This document shows, in pieces, positions 1 through 8,855 of a stretch of DNA of 64,000 bases. A model generated the notes under the pieces. That model did no database searches and had not been told where the DNA came from. It was given only the letters and a program-made list of their open reading frames with translations. The stretch's first letter is position 1. The number at the start of each line of letters is the position of its first letter. This DNA comes from Tsukamurella pulmonis (GTDB lineage Bacteria > Actinomycetota > Actinomycetes > Mycobacteriales > Mycobacteriaceae), in contig NZ_FNLF01000002.1 of the NCBI RefSeq assembly GCF_900103175.1, forward strand, positions 4,354,136-4,418,135. Reading direction: 5' to 3'. The position numbers and the translations under genes are program-made.

Positions 1-562
1 CGACGGGCCGCAGCCCCTCGATCACCAGCATCGGCCCCGCGATCACGAGCGCGGGCAGGACGGCGAGGACGGCCCCGGCGGCGAGCACGAGCAGCACCGT
101 CGTGGTCACGCGCGCGGTCTCGGGCCCGGTGCGCACCGCCAGCGCGATCGCCGCGGCGCCGGCGATGAGGATCGGCGCTAGGACGACGACCACGTCGAGG
201 GCACCCAGGCCGAGCGCGGCGACGAAGCGGGGGCGCGCCCGCGCCCACGCGGAGCGCAGCGAGGTCCGCTCCCCGGCGAGGTACCGGTACGCGGCCACGG
301 ACCCGATCGCCGTGGCCCCGACGCTGACCATCATCCACACGAGCGTCACCAGCATGGTGCCCGCGGGATAGAAGCCGAGGGTCACCAGCACCTGCCGGAC
401 GTCACGATCGGCGCCCGGCGTCCACCGCGCCTCGTGGACCAGCGGCATCCTGGCCAGCACACCCAGCGCCGCGATGATCGTGAGGGAGATCGCCACGATC
501 CCGACGGTCGGCCAGGGGCTGTGCCGCAGCACCGCGAGGGAGGTCCGGTATATGTCGGCCAA
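1..562 (-). CDS. Polytopic membrane protein, C-terminus beyond the window
   Basis: The minus frame is open from the window edge to about 562. It encodes four clearly hydrophobic segments separated by short basic loops, including the stretches WPTVGIVAISLTIIAALG and LDVVVVLAPILIAGAAAIA. The arrangement (repeated TM pairs, a loop with SLRSAWARARPRF) is typical of actinobacterial membrane proteins annotated with a glycerophosphoryl-diester-phosphodiesterase membrane domain, but I see no catalytic motif. The start is uncertain; a TTG at 562 is the first plausible codon after the stop of the upstream gene, 20 bases away, so both genes are probably co-transcribed. The product is incomplete here and its function is unknown. 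Confidence 0.55.
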   Translation of the reverse strand, partial: MADIYRTSLAVLRHSPWPTVGIVAISLTIIAALGVLARMPLVHEARWTPGADRDVRQVLVTLGFYPAGTMLVTLVWMMVSVGATAIGSVAAYRYLAGERTSLRSAWARARPRFVAALGLGALDVVVVLAPILIAGAAAIALAVRTGPETARVTTTVLLVLAAGAVLAVLPALVIAGPMLVIEGLRPV

Positions 563-582
563 CCCGCGCGGTGGCCTCGCGT

Positions 583-948
583 TCAGTCTTTGTCCTCGGG
601 GTTCTCGGCGTGGTTGCGGGCGTCCCTCTCCTTCGCCCGGCGCCGCTGCTGCTCGGCGCGCTCACGGCACTGCCGCAGGAACTCGTCGTCGTCGTCCGGG
701 TACTGGGCGATGTGCCGGCCCGGGCGCTCGTACTCGGGGAACCCCGTCGTCCTCGACGGTCCGCTCGCAGGCGCACCGACGGGCCGCCCGAGCAGGAACC
801 AGATCAGGGAGCCGGCCAGCGGGATGAGGATGACGATGATCAGCCAGCCGCCCTTGGGCAGGTGGCGAACCCGGAACTCGTCCGCGACGATCACGTCGAT
901 GAGCGCCGCCACCCACAGCAGCATCACGATCGCACCGAAGTACGGCAT
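583..948 (-). CDS. Small PLDc_N-type membrane protein
   Basis: This 121-residue protein starts at an ATG preceded by a G-rich ribosome site (GGGTGGGGG). It has two TM helices (about residues 3-20 and 35-55) and the WLIIVILIPLAGSLIWFLLGRP hairpin, split here only for description, that marks the phospholipase D-nuclease N-terminal (PLDc_N) family. The last 60 residues are charged and likely cytoplasmic, rich in Arg and Glu. PLDc_N alone is not an enzyme domain; it is usually an anchor. An in-frame upstream GTG/ATG at 1014 would add 22 residues but lacks a good ribosome site. The gene probably leads into the membrane protein downstream at 562-1. Confidence 0.7.
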   Translation of the reverse strand: MPYFGAIVMLLWVAALIDVIVADEFRVRHLPKGGWLIIVILIPLAGSLIWFLLGRPVGAPASGPSRTTGFPEYERPGRHIAQYPDDDDEFLRQCRERAEQQRRRAKERDARNHAENPEDKD

Positions 949-1025
949 GTTGAACCCCCACCCTAAGGAAAACGGATAAGTGATGCTACCGCGAACCTCG
1001 TCGCGGACCGACATATTGTGGCACC

Positions 1026-1349
1026 GTGAGTGACCTCAGTTGGCCGGCGACCCGTCTCCTCAAGATCGGACGGCGCTCCGCCGCCGTCCGCGGACACCTC
1101 GAACTGACCGAGACGCACCTGCGGTTCCGGCCGGCGGGGATCGCCTCGAAGGTGGACGGCACCCCGTTCTCGGTCCAGCTCAAGCACATCGCCGGGGCCG
1201 GCATCGTCGAGGAGACCGTCGGCCTGCTCAAGCGCACCAAGCAGCGACTGTGCGTCACCCTCGGCGACGGTTCCGAGCAGTACTTCGACACCGGCCGGCC
1301 CGACGAGGTCGCCGAGGTCGTCCGCACCCGGATCGGGGGCCGCGCATGA
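1026..1349 (+). CDS. Small PH/GRAM-like domain protein
   Basis: A 107-residue soluble protein from a GTG start. Alternating hydrophobic and polar residues (HLELTETHLRFRP, VQLKHIAGAGIVEE, LCVTLGDGSEQYFDTG) are those of a PH-like or GRAM-like beta sandwich capped by a C-terminal helix, the pattern of many bacterial PH-domain proteins. No catalytic residues are visible. Its stop overlaps the ATG of the methylthioadenosine phosphorylase gene (ATGA), so the two are translationally coupled, but nothing in the sequence shows that it acts with that enzyme. Function unknown. Confidence 0.65.
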   Translation: MSDLSWPATRLLKIGRRSAAVRGHLELTETHLRFRPAGIASKVDGTPFSVQLKHIAGAGIVEETVGLLKRTKQRLCVTLGDGSEQYFDTGRPDEVAEVVRTRIGGRA

Positions 1350-2125
1350 TCGGCGTCATCGGCGGGACCGGCCTGTACCGCTTCCTGGCCGACGGGGCCG
1401 AACAGCGCACCGTCGACACCCCGTACGGTCGGCCGAGCGCGCCGATCGCGGTGGGCGAGGTCGCCGGGCGCGAGGTGGCCTTCCTCCCCCGGCACGGCGC
1501 GGGCCACGAGTTCTCCCCGCACACCGTGCCGTACCGGGCGAACCTGTGGGCGCTGCGCAGCCTCGGGGTGCGCAAAGTGCTCGCGCCGTGCGCGGTCGGG
1601 AGCCTGGCCCCCGCCGCAGGGCCGGGCACCATCGCGATCCCGGAGCAGCTGGTCGACCGCACGTTCTCCCGCGCGTCCACCTACTTCGACGGTGGCGGTG
1701 TGCACGTGAGCTTCGCCGATCCGTACTGTCCGTCGCTGCGGGCCGCGGCGGCGCCGCACGCCGACCGCACGGCGTCGACGATGGTCGTCATCGAGGGACC
1801 GCGCTTCTCCACCCGCGCCGAGAGCCGCTGGTACGCGGCACAGGGCTGGGACCTGGTGAACATGACCGGCCTGCCCGAGGCGACGCTGGCCCGCGAACTC
1901 AAGCTCTGCTACGCCTCGATCGCGCTGGTCACCGACCTGGACGCGGGCATCGAGGCCGGCGAGGGCGTGCGCACCGAGGACGTGCTCGCCGAGTTCCGCC
2001 GCAACCTGCCGCGACTGACCGACGTGCTGACGAAGACCATCGCCGCGACCGATCCCGCCGCGCCGTGCGACTGCGCCGCGGGCGATCACGACCTCCCGGC
2101 GGGGCTGGATCCGGTCGGGATCTAG
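1346..2125 (+). CDS. mtnP: S-methyl-5'-thioadenosine phosphorylase
   Basis: A 259-residue PNP/UDP phosphorylase superfamily enzyme. It begins with GVIGGTGLY (phosphate-binding loop), has the RHGAGHEFSPH motif and ends the catalytic core with NMTGLPEATLARE, the block that in this family reads MTxxPExxLAxE, followed by CYASIALVTDLD. This favours methylthioadenosine phosphorylase over purine nucleoside phosphorylase, although actinobacterial members can also accept adenosine or inosine. It would split MTA, released by polyamine or acyl-homoserine chemistry, into adenine and methylthioribose-1-phosphate in the cytoplasm. The ATG overlaps the stop of the upstream PH-like gene. Length fits the family. 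Confidence 0.88.
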   Translation: MIGVIGGTGLYRFLADGAEQRTVDTPYGRPSAPIAVGEVAGREVAFLPRHGAGHEFSPHTVPYRANLWALRSLGVRKVLAPCAVGSLAPAAGPGTIAIPEQLVDRTFSRASTYFDGGGVHVSFADPYCPSLRAAAAPHADRTASTMVVIEGPRFSTRAESRWYAAQGWDLVNMTGLPEATLARELKLCYASIALVTDLDAGIEAGEGVRTEDVLAEFRRNLPRLTDVLTKTIAATDPAAPCDCAAGDHDLPAGLDPVGI

Positions 2126-2128
2126 CGG

Positions 2129-2620
2129 CTACGCCGAGCCGAGGTAGCGCTCGGTGTCGCGCTGGAGCCACTTGACGATCAGGCCCACCGGGAATCCGCT
2201 GAGCCCGATCACGCGGTCGCCGCCGATCGGCTCGATCAGCAGCGTCCACGTGAACACCGAACCGCCGTCGGGGTGCGCCTCGACGCGGTACTTCTCCGCG
2301 AGCCGCGCCAGGCCGGGGGCGGTGGCGGACTGCACGTAGAAGGCCTTCTCGCACAGCGTCTCCGACTCCTCCCAGGAGTAGAAGAGCTCGTCGGCGCTGA
2401 TCCCGGGGCCGAGGTGCACCCGGCGGGTGGAACCCGCGGCGAAGGGCCGCGGGCTCGTCCACTCGATCTTGCGGATCCCCTTGCACCAGTGCAGGGGACG
2501 GTCCGAGGTCAGCTCACCCCACACCCAGTCGACGGGGCGCGCCGAGCGCACCGCGAACTCGTAGACGCCGGGGCGCCCGGCCTGCAGTTCGGCCGGATGG
2601 ACGGGCTTGAGAGCGGGCAT
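2129..2620 (-). CDS. SRPBCC (START/polyketide cyclase-like) protein
   Basis: A 163-residue protein with the helix-grip layout of SRPBCC proteins: an N-terminal strand with a DWVWGEL helix, a central beta sheet with RRVHLGPGI and a long C-terminal helix (VGLIVKWLQRDTERYLG). Such proteins bind small hydrophobic ligands or catalyse cyclisation; the ligand cannot be read from sequence. It starts 26 bases after the stop of the class III aminotransferase, so it is probably the second gene of that operon. It meets the phosphorylase gene tail to tail with 3 bases between the stops. Confidence 0.75.
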   Translation of the reverse strand: MPALKPVHPAELQAGRPGVYEFAVRSARPVDWVWGELTSDRPLHWCKGIRKIEWTSPRPFAAGSTRRVHLGPGISADELFYSWEESETLCEKAFYVQSATAPGLARLAEKYRVEAHPDGGSVFTWTLLIEPIGGDRVIGLSGFPVGLIVKWLQRDTERYLGSA

Positions 2621-2646
2621 GTCGGGCTCCTGGGTGTCGAACGGGG

Positions 2647-4032
2647 TCAGACGGTGTGCGCGTCCGCGACGTTCAGCGCCTCGTCGATGATGCTCAGGCC
2701 CTCGCGGGCCTCCTCGGCGGAGACGTTGCACGGCGGCACGACGTGGATGCGGTTGTAGTTGGCGAAGGGCAGCAGGCCGCCCTTCTTCAGCGCCGCGACG
2801 GTCTCGTTCATCGCGGGGCTGCTGCCACCGTACGGTGCCAGCGGCTCGCGGGTCTGCTTGTCGCGCACCAGCTCGATGGCGAAGAAGACGCCCTCGCCGC
2901 GCACGTCGCCGACCGACGGGTGCTTCGCCTTGAACTCCCCGAGCGTGGGCCGGATGATCTCGTTCCCGATCGCCGCGGCGTTCTCGACCATGCCCTCCTC
3001 GGCCATGGCGTTGATCGTCGCGACCGCGGACGCGGTGGCGAGCGGGTGGCCCGAGTAGGTGAGGCCGCCCGGGTAGGGCTTGTCGGCGAAGGTCGCGGCG
3101 ATCTCGGCACCGATGGCGACGCCGCCGAGCGGCACGTAGCCGCTGTTGACGCCCTTGGCGAAGGTCATCAGGTCCGGCACGACGGGGCCCGCGGCGGTGG
3201 TGGCGTGCTCGATGGCGAACCACTTGCCGGTGCGGCCGAAGCCGGCCATGACCTCGTCGGCGATCATGACGATCCCGTACTTCGTGCACAGCTCGCGGAC
3301 GCCGGCCATGTACCCGGGCGGCGGGACCATGATGCCGGGGGTGCCGGGGATCGACTCGAGGATGATCGCGGCGATGGTGTTCGGGCCCTCGAGCACGATG
3401 GTGCGCTCCAGGTGCTCGAGCGCGCGCTGGCTCTCCTGCTCCTCGGTCTCGGCGTAGAAGGAGCTGCGGTAGAGGAACGGACCGTCGAAGTGGGCGACGG
3501 ACTCGCCGCCGAAGTCGCTCGCGAAGCGGCGGGTGTCGCCGGTGACGTTGATCGCCAGCTCGGTGCCGCCGTGGTAGCTGCGGTAGCGGCTGAGCACCTT
3601 GCGGCGGCCGGTGTGCACGCGGGCCATGCGGATGGCGTGCTCCACGGCGTCGGCGCCGCCGTTGGTGAAGAAGACCTTGTCGAGATCGCCCGGGGTGCGC
3701 TCGGCGATGAGCCGCGCTGCCTCGCTGCGGGATTCGTTGACGTGCTGCGGCGCGATGGTGCAGATCCGCGCGGCCTGCTCGGCGATCGCGGCGACGACCT
3801 TCGGGTGCTGGTGGCCGATGTTGGTGTTGACCATCTGCGAGCTGAAGTCGAGGAGCTTGCGCCCCTCGCCGTCCCAGACGTACGAGCCCTCGGAGGCGAG
3901 GATCGTCATCGGGGTGATCTGCGCCTGCGCCGACCACGAGTGGAAGACATGGGCGCGGTCGAGCTCGTAGGCGCGGGTACCGGCGGCGATCGCGTCGTCG
4001 ATGCTCCGGCCGTCGGGCAGCGTGTTCGTCAT
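2647..4032 (-). CDS. Class III PLP-dependent aminotransferase
   Basis: A 461-residue fold-type I aminotransferase. The PLP lysine lies in MTFAKGVNSGYVPLGG, the cofactor-ring Asp in IADEVMAGFGRTGKW, and the substrate-phosphate region in FFTNGGADAVEHAIR. These features match the omega-amino acid/taurine:pyruvate aminotransferase group rather than ornithine or GABA enzymes, but the amino donor cannot be fixed. I chose the ATG at 4032, which follows TTGGAG at good distance; an upstream in-frame start at 4101 has no ribosome site. It is divergent from the glutaminase gene across a 162-base intergenic region and is followed by the SRPBCC gene. Confidence 0.88.
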   Translation of the reverse strand: MTNTLPDGRSIDDAIAAGTRAYELDRAHVFHSWSAQAQITPMTILASEGSYVWDGEGRKLLDFSSQMVNTNIGHQHPKVVAAIAEQAARICTIAPQHVNESRSEAARLIAERTPGDLDKVFFTNGGADAVEHAIRMARVHTGRRKVLSRYRSYHGGTELAINVTGDTRRFASDFGGESVAHFDGPFLYRSSFYAETEEQESQRALEHLERTIVLEGPNTIAAIILESIPGTPGIMVPPPGYMAGVRELCTKYGIVMIADEVMAGFGRTGKWFAIEHATTAAGPVVPDLMTFAKGVNSGYVPLGGVAIGAEIAATFADKPYPGGLTYSGHPLATASAVATINAMAEEGMVENAAAIGNEIIRPTLGEFKAKHPSVGDVRGEGVFFAIELVRDKQTREPLAPYGGSSPAMNETVAALKKGGLLPFANYNRIHVVPPCNVSAEEAREGLSIIDEALNVADAHTV

Positions 4033-4194
4033 AGCTGTACTCCAAGAAAAATTGTCTGCGGCAATGCCGGCTGGCGATATCCGCTGGTATGCGCTGCTCA
4101 CCTGGTCACGTCACGGTGCCTGCCACGATACTCGCCCCGTCGCGCCCGATTCCGGCGGCCGACGCCCGGGCCGGGAAGCGGATAACTTGGCGGT

Positions 4195-5466
4195 ATGAGT
4201 GGGACGAGCACGCAGCGCCAGCCCGGCGGACTCACCGGGTTCACCGACAACCCCGTCAACGCGGCGATGGCCCGCGTACTCGACGACGTGTGCCGCGAGG
4301 AGCACCCCGGCACCGTCGCCGATTACATCCCGCAGCTCGCGACGGCGGACCCGGAGGCCTTCGGCGTCGCCGCCGTCTCGGTGCACGGGCATTCCTACGG
4401 CGCGGGCGACTACCGCACGCCGTTCACCATCCAGTCGATGAGCAAGCCCTTCGTCTACGCGCTCGCGCTCGAGGCGCTGGGCGTCGAGGCGGTGTGCGAG
4501 CGGATCGGCGTCGAGCCGAGCGGCGAGGCCTTCAACGGCATCAGCTTCGACCCGTCGGGCCGGCCGGAGAATCCGCTGATCAACGCGGGCGCGATCGTCT
4601 CGACCTCTCTGATCCCCGGGGCCGACGGTGCCGCCCGCTTCGCCGCGATCCGGGACGGGCTCTCACGGTTCGCGGGGCGCGAGCTGGAGCTCGACGAGGC
4701 GGTGTACCTCTCGGAGGCGCAGACCGGCTTCCGCAATCTCGCCCTGGCGGCGCTCGCCCGCTCCACCGGCTCGCTGCAGGTCCCGGTCGACGACGCCCTC
4801 GACCCGTACTTCCGGCAGTGCTCGCTGCTCGTGGACGCGCACGACGTGGCGGTGATGGGCGGCACGCTCGCCCACGGCGGCGTCAACCCCGTCACCGGCG
4901 AGCGTGTGGTCAGCGCCGCCGTCGCGCAGCACACGCTGTCAGTGATGACGGGGTGCGGCATGTACGACCGGTCGGGGGCCTGGATGGTGTCCGTGGGGAT
5001 CCCCGCGAAGTCGGGCGTCGGCGGCGGCATCGTCGCGGCGACGCCGGGCGAGTACGGGATCTGCGTCTTCAGCCCGCCGCTCGACGAGGCCGGCAACTCC
5101 AGTCGCGGCGTCGCGGTCCTGCAGCGCATGAGCAAGGAGTTCGGCCTGCACATCCTGAACCGGACGATGACGCCGGTGAGCGCACTGGCCGGCGTGAGCA
5201 CCGACCCGTCGACCGGCCGGACCGTGCTCCGCCTGCGCGGCGAGGTGGACTTCGTGGCCGTCGAGGAGGTCGTGCACGAGGCTCTGAGCCTCGGGCGCGC
5301 GCAGGCCGGCAGCACCATCGTGCTCGACCTCACCGACGTCACGCGGATGTCGACGGTGGCGGCCTACCTGCTCAACCAGCTCGCGGCCGACACCGGCTAC
5401 GGCGTGCGCGTGGTGGTGCAGGATCCGTCGCACCTGTGCGCGACGACGACCGTCAGCGCGCCGTGA
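4195..5466 (+). CDS. glsA: Glutaminase fused to a STAS domain
   Basis: A 423-residue two-domain protein. Residues 1 to about 305 are a serine-dependent glutaminase with the SMSKPF motif (nucleophile Ser and its Lys), INAGAI and the GGIVAATPGEYGI block; it hydrolyses L-glutamine to glutamate and ammonia in the cytoplasm. Residues from about 320 to 415 form a STAS-type domain with GSTIVLDLTDVTRMSTVAAYLL, whose Ser lies where anti-sigma-factor antagonists are phosphorylated. STAS fusions are known in long actinobacterial glutaminases and probably add a regulatory input. The gene overlaps the convergent oxidoreductase gene by 14 bases. Confidence 0.92.
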   Translation: MSGTSTQRQPGGLTGFTDNPVNAAMARVLDDVCREEHPGTVADYIPQLATADPEAFGVAAVSVHGHSYGAGDYRTPFTIQSMSKPFVYALALEALGVEAVCERIGVEPSGEAFNGISFDPSGRPENPLINAGAIVSTSLIPGADGAARFAAIRDGLSRFAGRELELDEAVYLSEAQTGFRNLALAALARSTGSLQVPVDDALDPYFRQCSLLVDAHDVAVMGGTLAHGGVNPVTGERVVSAAVAQHTLSVMTGCGMYDRSGAWMVSVGIPAKSGVGGGIVAATPGEYGICVFSPPLDEAGNSSRGVAVLQRMSKEFGLHILNRTMTPVSALAGVSTDPSTGRTVLRLRGEVDFVAVEEVVHEALSLGRAQAGSTIVLDLTDVTRMSTVAAYLLNQLAADTGYGVRVVVQDPSHLCATTTVSAP

Positions 5467-7012
5467 CCGAGACGCGGTGCCAGCCCGTGGCACCGTCGGG
5501 CGCGGGCGGCGCGGGCTCGTCCGTCTGCACCCGCCCGGCGGCGTCGGTGGCCCGCACCTCGAGGGTGTGATCGCCACCGGCCAGCGGTAGGGACACGTGC
5601 CACTGCCGCCAGGTGTCGGGGCCGACGGTGTCGGCGAGCTCGGCGCGCACCCACTCCCCCGCGTCGGCGCGGACCTCGACCTTGCCGATCCCGGTGTGCT
5701 GGGCCCAGGCGACGCCGGCGACCGTCACGTCGCCCGCGGCGACGGACCGCCGCGGCACGTCGATGCGGGACTGCACCTTGATCGGGCCGCGCGCGGACCA
5801 TCCCCGCGGCGTCCAGTACCCCTGGTCGGCGGCGAAGGTGGTGACCTTGAGCGAGGTCACCCACTTCGTGGCCGAGACGTAGCCGTAGAGGCCGGGGACC
5901 ACGAGGCGGGCGGGGAAACCGTGGATCACGGGGAGCGGTTCGCCGTTCATCCCGACCGCGAGCAGGCAGGGCCGGGCGGGATCGCGCAGCACCGACAGCG
6001 GTGTGCCCGCGGTGAATCCGTCGTGGCTGCGGGAGAGCACCATGTCGGCGTCGGGGTGCGGCCCGGCGCGATCGAGCAGCGCGCTGATCCGATGGCCGAG
6101 CCATCGGGCGTTGCCGATGAGATCGCCGCCCACCTCGTTGCTCACGCACGCGAGCGTGACGTAGTGCTCCTCCAGCGGCAGCGCCAGCAGCTCGTCCCAG
6201 GTGAGGGTGAACGGCCGCTCCACCATGCCGCTCACCTCCAGCGACCAGGAGGCGGGATCGATCTGGGGCACCCGCAGCGCCGTATCGATCCGGTAGAAAT
6301 CCATTGTGGGCGTGAGGTAGGGGGTGATCCCGTCGATCGCTTGATCGGCCCCCGACGGGATCGGTGGTGCGACGGTGCGCGGGGCCGGCAGGCGCAGCGT
6401 CTCGCGCGCCGCCCGCACCGCCGTGGAGCCCGCCGAGAGCAGGCGCGCCGCCACGAGGGCCACGACGGTGCCGCCCGCGGCCGCCCCGGTGACGAGGAGG
6501 AAGCCCCGCCGGTCCATGGTGGCAGCGCCGTCCTCCGACTCCGACTCGGGGACGAGGCGCCGGATCGCACTGCGCAGCAGCAGAACCGCCACGGCGACGC
6601 CCACCCCGCTCGGTACCGCCCAGAGCACCGTCGCGTCGGGGCGCAGCACCGCGAGCACCGCGCCGATCGCACCGACGACGCCGATCACGACCGCGCCCCA
6701 CGGCGGGCGGCGCAACTCGAGCACGCCGGCGAGCGCCGCACCGACGGCGATCACCACCGCCATCGTGGTGAGCAGGACCGCCTTGTCCGCGGTACCGAAG
6801 GTCTCGACCGCGAAGTCCTTGAGCCACCGCGGCGCAGCGTCGATGACGGCCGCCCCGCCCGCGAACAGCGTGCTGGCGCCGGGGGCGATGATCGCCGCGA
6901 CCAGCTCCGCCGCCGCCAGGCCCGCCGCGCCCGCGACGACACCGGCCAGCGCCGCCGCCCATCCCGTTCGCCGTGCGGTCGGGGTCTCGGTCTCCTCGGA
7001 CACGTCGGTCAT
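5453..7012 (-). CDS. Membrane-anchored molybdopterin-dependent oxidoreductase (sulfite oxidase family)
   Basis: A 519-residue protein. Residues 1-160 contain four TM helices; a twin-arginine-like MDRRGFLL then precedes another hydrophobic segment at about 170-190, so the catalytic part is expected outside the membrane. From about 230 onward it is a sulfite-oxidase-family molybdopterin domain: HYVTLACVSNEVGGDLIGNA carries the cysteine that ligates molybdenum, followed by the SRSHDGFTAGTPL and GFPARLVVPGLYGY blocks, and a C-terminal dimerisation domain. The heme-partner subunit found with MsrP-type enzymes is not beside it, though the N-terminal helices could serve electron transfer. Substrate unknown. 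Confidence 0.87.
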   Translation of the reverse strand: MTDVSEETETPTARRTGWAAALAGVVAGAAGLAAAELVAAIIAPGASTLFAGGAAVIDAAPRWLKDFAVETFGTADKAVLLTTMAVVIAVGAALAGVLELRRPPWGAVVIGVVGAIGAVLAVLRPDATVLWAVPSGVGVAVAVLLLRSAIRRLVPESESEDGAATMDRRGFLLVTGAAAGGTVVALVAARLLSAGSTAVRAARETLRLPAPRTVAPPIPSGADQAIDGITPYLTPTMDFYRIDTALRVPQIDPASWSLEVSGMVERPFTLTWDELLALPLEEHYVTLACVSNEVGGDLIGNARWLGHRISALLDRAGPHPDADMVLSRSHDGFTAGTPLSVLRDPARPCLLAVGMNGEPLPVIHGFPARLVVPGLYGYVSATKWVTSLKVTTFAADQGYWTPRGWSARGPIKVQSRIDVPRRSVAAGDVTVAGVAWAQHTGIGKVEVRADAGEWVRAELADTVGPDTWRQWHVSLPLAGGDHTLEVRATDAAGRVQTDEPAPPAPDGATGWHRVSVTAR

Positions 7013-7099
7013 GGGTCCAGCGTGGCACGCGATTCCCCCGTCCGGGCCGATCGCGCGGACAGCTCACCGATTCGTAAGAACTCGCCGCGCCGCCGCGAA

Positions 7100-7143
7100 C
7101 GACGAGGGCCGCCGCAGCCTTCCGGCTGCGACGGCCCTCGTCG
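7100..7143. terminator. Strong hairpin between FadD and oxidoreductase genes
   Basis: Two 20-base arms (7100-7119 and 7124-7143) pair with a single mismatch around a TTCC loop. There is no long T-run, as usual in this phylum. Position after the acyl-CoA ligase stop (7159, minus strand) fits a terminator. Confidence 0.7.
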
Positions 7144-7158
7144 ACTCGAGCGCGCGGG

Positions 7159-8802
7159 TCAGCCGCGCGACTCGACCACGGTGTAGGTGCCGTCGGCGTA
7201 CTCGGCGCGGATGAGCTTCTTGTCGAACTTGCCGACCGAGGTCTTGGGCACCTCGGCGACGAAGGCCCAGCGCTCGGGGATCTGCCACTTGGGCAGCAGG
7301 TCCGCCAGGAAGGCGCGCTGCTTCTCGGCGTCCGCGTCGGCGGCGTCCTTGACCACGGCGAGCACGAAGGGACGCTCGTCCCACTTCTCATCGGGCACGG
7401 CCACGACGGCCGCCTCGGCGATGGTGGGGTTGCTCATGACCGTGTTCTCCAGCTCGACGGAGCTGATCCACTCGCCGCCGGTCTTGATCATGTCCTTGGT
7501 GCGGTCGCGGATGGTCATGAAGCCGTCCGGGCTGATCGAGGCCACGTCGCCGGTGCGGAGCCAGCCGTCGTGGAACTTGGACTCGTCGGAGACGTTGCCC
7601 TCGGGCGAGTAGTAGGCGCCCGTGATCCAGGGGCCGCGCACCTCGAGCTCACCGGAAGCCTCACCGTCCCAGGGCTGCTCGTTGCCCTCGTCGTCGATGA
7701 GGCGGGCCTGGACCGACGCGGGGAAGCGGCCCTGCGTGACGCGGTAGGCGAACTCCTCGGTCTCGTCCTCGATGCCGAAGGGCGGGCGCGAGACGGAGCC
7801 GAGCGGGCTGGTCTCCGTCATGCCCCAGGCGTGCACGATGCGGGTGCCGAGCTTGTCGAAGGTGCGGATCATCGACGGGGGCACGGCCGCGCCGCCGACG
7901 ACGACCTCGCGCAGGTGCGAGATGTCCTGCGGCTTCGCGGCGAGCTGCGCGGCGACGCCGGCCCAGATGGTGGGCACGGCGGCGGCGAACGTGGCCTTCG
8001 TGGCGTCCAGGATCTGCAGCAGCGGCTCGGGCTGCAGGAAGCGGTCGGGCATGATCAGCGTGATGCCGCCCATCATCGCGGCGTAGGGCAGGCCCCAGCT
8101 CATCACGTGGAACATCGGCACGATGGCGAGCACCGAATCGGCGTTGCCGAGCGCCATTCCGGAGCTCGAGTTCACCTGCATCGAGTGCAGCCAGATGCTG
8201 CGGTGGCTGTAGACGACGCCCTTGGGATCGCCCGTGGTGCCGGAGGTGTAGCACATCACGGCCGCGTCGCGCTCCGCGATCTCCGGCCACGCGAAGGTGG
8301 TGGGCTCGCCGGCGATCAGCTCGTCGAAGGAGTGCACCGTGATGCCCTCGGGCGCCTCGAGCGCCTCCTTCGGGCCGTTGGCGACGATGACGTGCTGCAC
8401 GTTCGGGGTGGCGGCCAGGTACTTGCCGAGCAGCGGCGCGACGGTGGCGTCGACGAGGATCACCTTGTCGTCGGCCTGGTTGATGATGAACACGGCCTGC
8501 TCGGGAGACAGGCGCAGGTTGAGCGTGTGGAGCACGGCGCCCATGGCGGGCACGCCGGCGTAGGCCACCTGGTGCTCGTTGTTGTTCCACATGAAGGTCG
8601 CCACGCGGTCGCCGCGCTGCACGCCCAGCTTGGTGAGCGCGTGGGCGAGCTGGGATGCCTTGTCGCCGACCTCGGCGAAGGAGAGATCGCGCAGGCCCTC
8701 ACCGGTCCAGGTGGTGATCTTGGCCTCGGGGAAGACGCGGCGGCTGTACTCGACCAGGCGGGCGATCGTCAGCTCGCCGTCCTGCATGGTGGTCGCAATC
8801 AC
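7159..8802 (-). CDS. Long-chain fatty acid-CoA ligase (FadD type)
   Basis: A 547-residue ANL-superfamily adenylating enzyme with the P-loop YTSGTTGDPKG near residue 190, the A5 block HAWGMTETSPLG, the hinge block DGWLRTGD and the C-terminal catalytic lysine in PKTSVGKFDKK. It would activate a fatty or related carboxylic acid with ATP and CoA. The closest pattern is that of medium/long-chain acyl-CoA ligases of the actinomycetes, including those of sterol or fatty-acid breakdown. The GTG at 8802 follows GAAGGAG. The SDR gene upstream on the same strand is only 53 bases away, so both may form one transcript. Confidence 0.88.
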   Translation of the reverse strand: MIATTMQDGELTIARLVEYSRRVFPEAKITTWTGEGLRDLSFAEVGDKASQLAHALTKLGVQRGDRVATFMWNNNEHQVAYAGVPAMGAVLHTLNLRLSPEQAVFIINQADDKVILVDATVAPLLGKYLAATPNVQHVIVANGPKEALEAPEGITVHSFDELIAGEPTTFAWPEIAERDAAVMCYTSGTTGDPKGVVYSHRSIWLHSMQVNSSSGMALGNADSVLAIVPMFHVMSWGLPYAAMMGGITLIMPDRFLQPEPLLQILDATKATFAAAVPTIWAGVAAQLAAKPQDISHLREVVVGGAAVPPSMIRTFDKLGTRIVHAWGMTETSPLGSVSRPPFGIEDETEEFAYRVTQGRFPASVQARLIDDEGNEQPWDGEASGELEVRGPWITGAYYSPEGNVSDESKFHDGWLRTGDVASISPDGFMTIRDRTKDMIKTGGEWISSVELENTVMSNPTIAEAAVVAVPDEKWDERPFVLAVVKDAADADAEKQRAFLADLLPKWQIPERWAFVAEVPKTSVGKFDKKLIRAEYADGTYTVVESRG

Positions 8803-8855
8803 GGTGGTGGAGACTCCTTCTCGGATTCCTCGGATGGGAAATGCAGCGGGCTGTA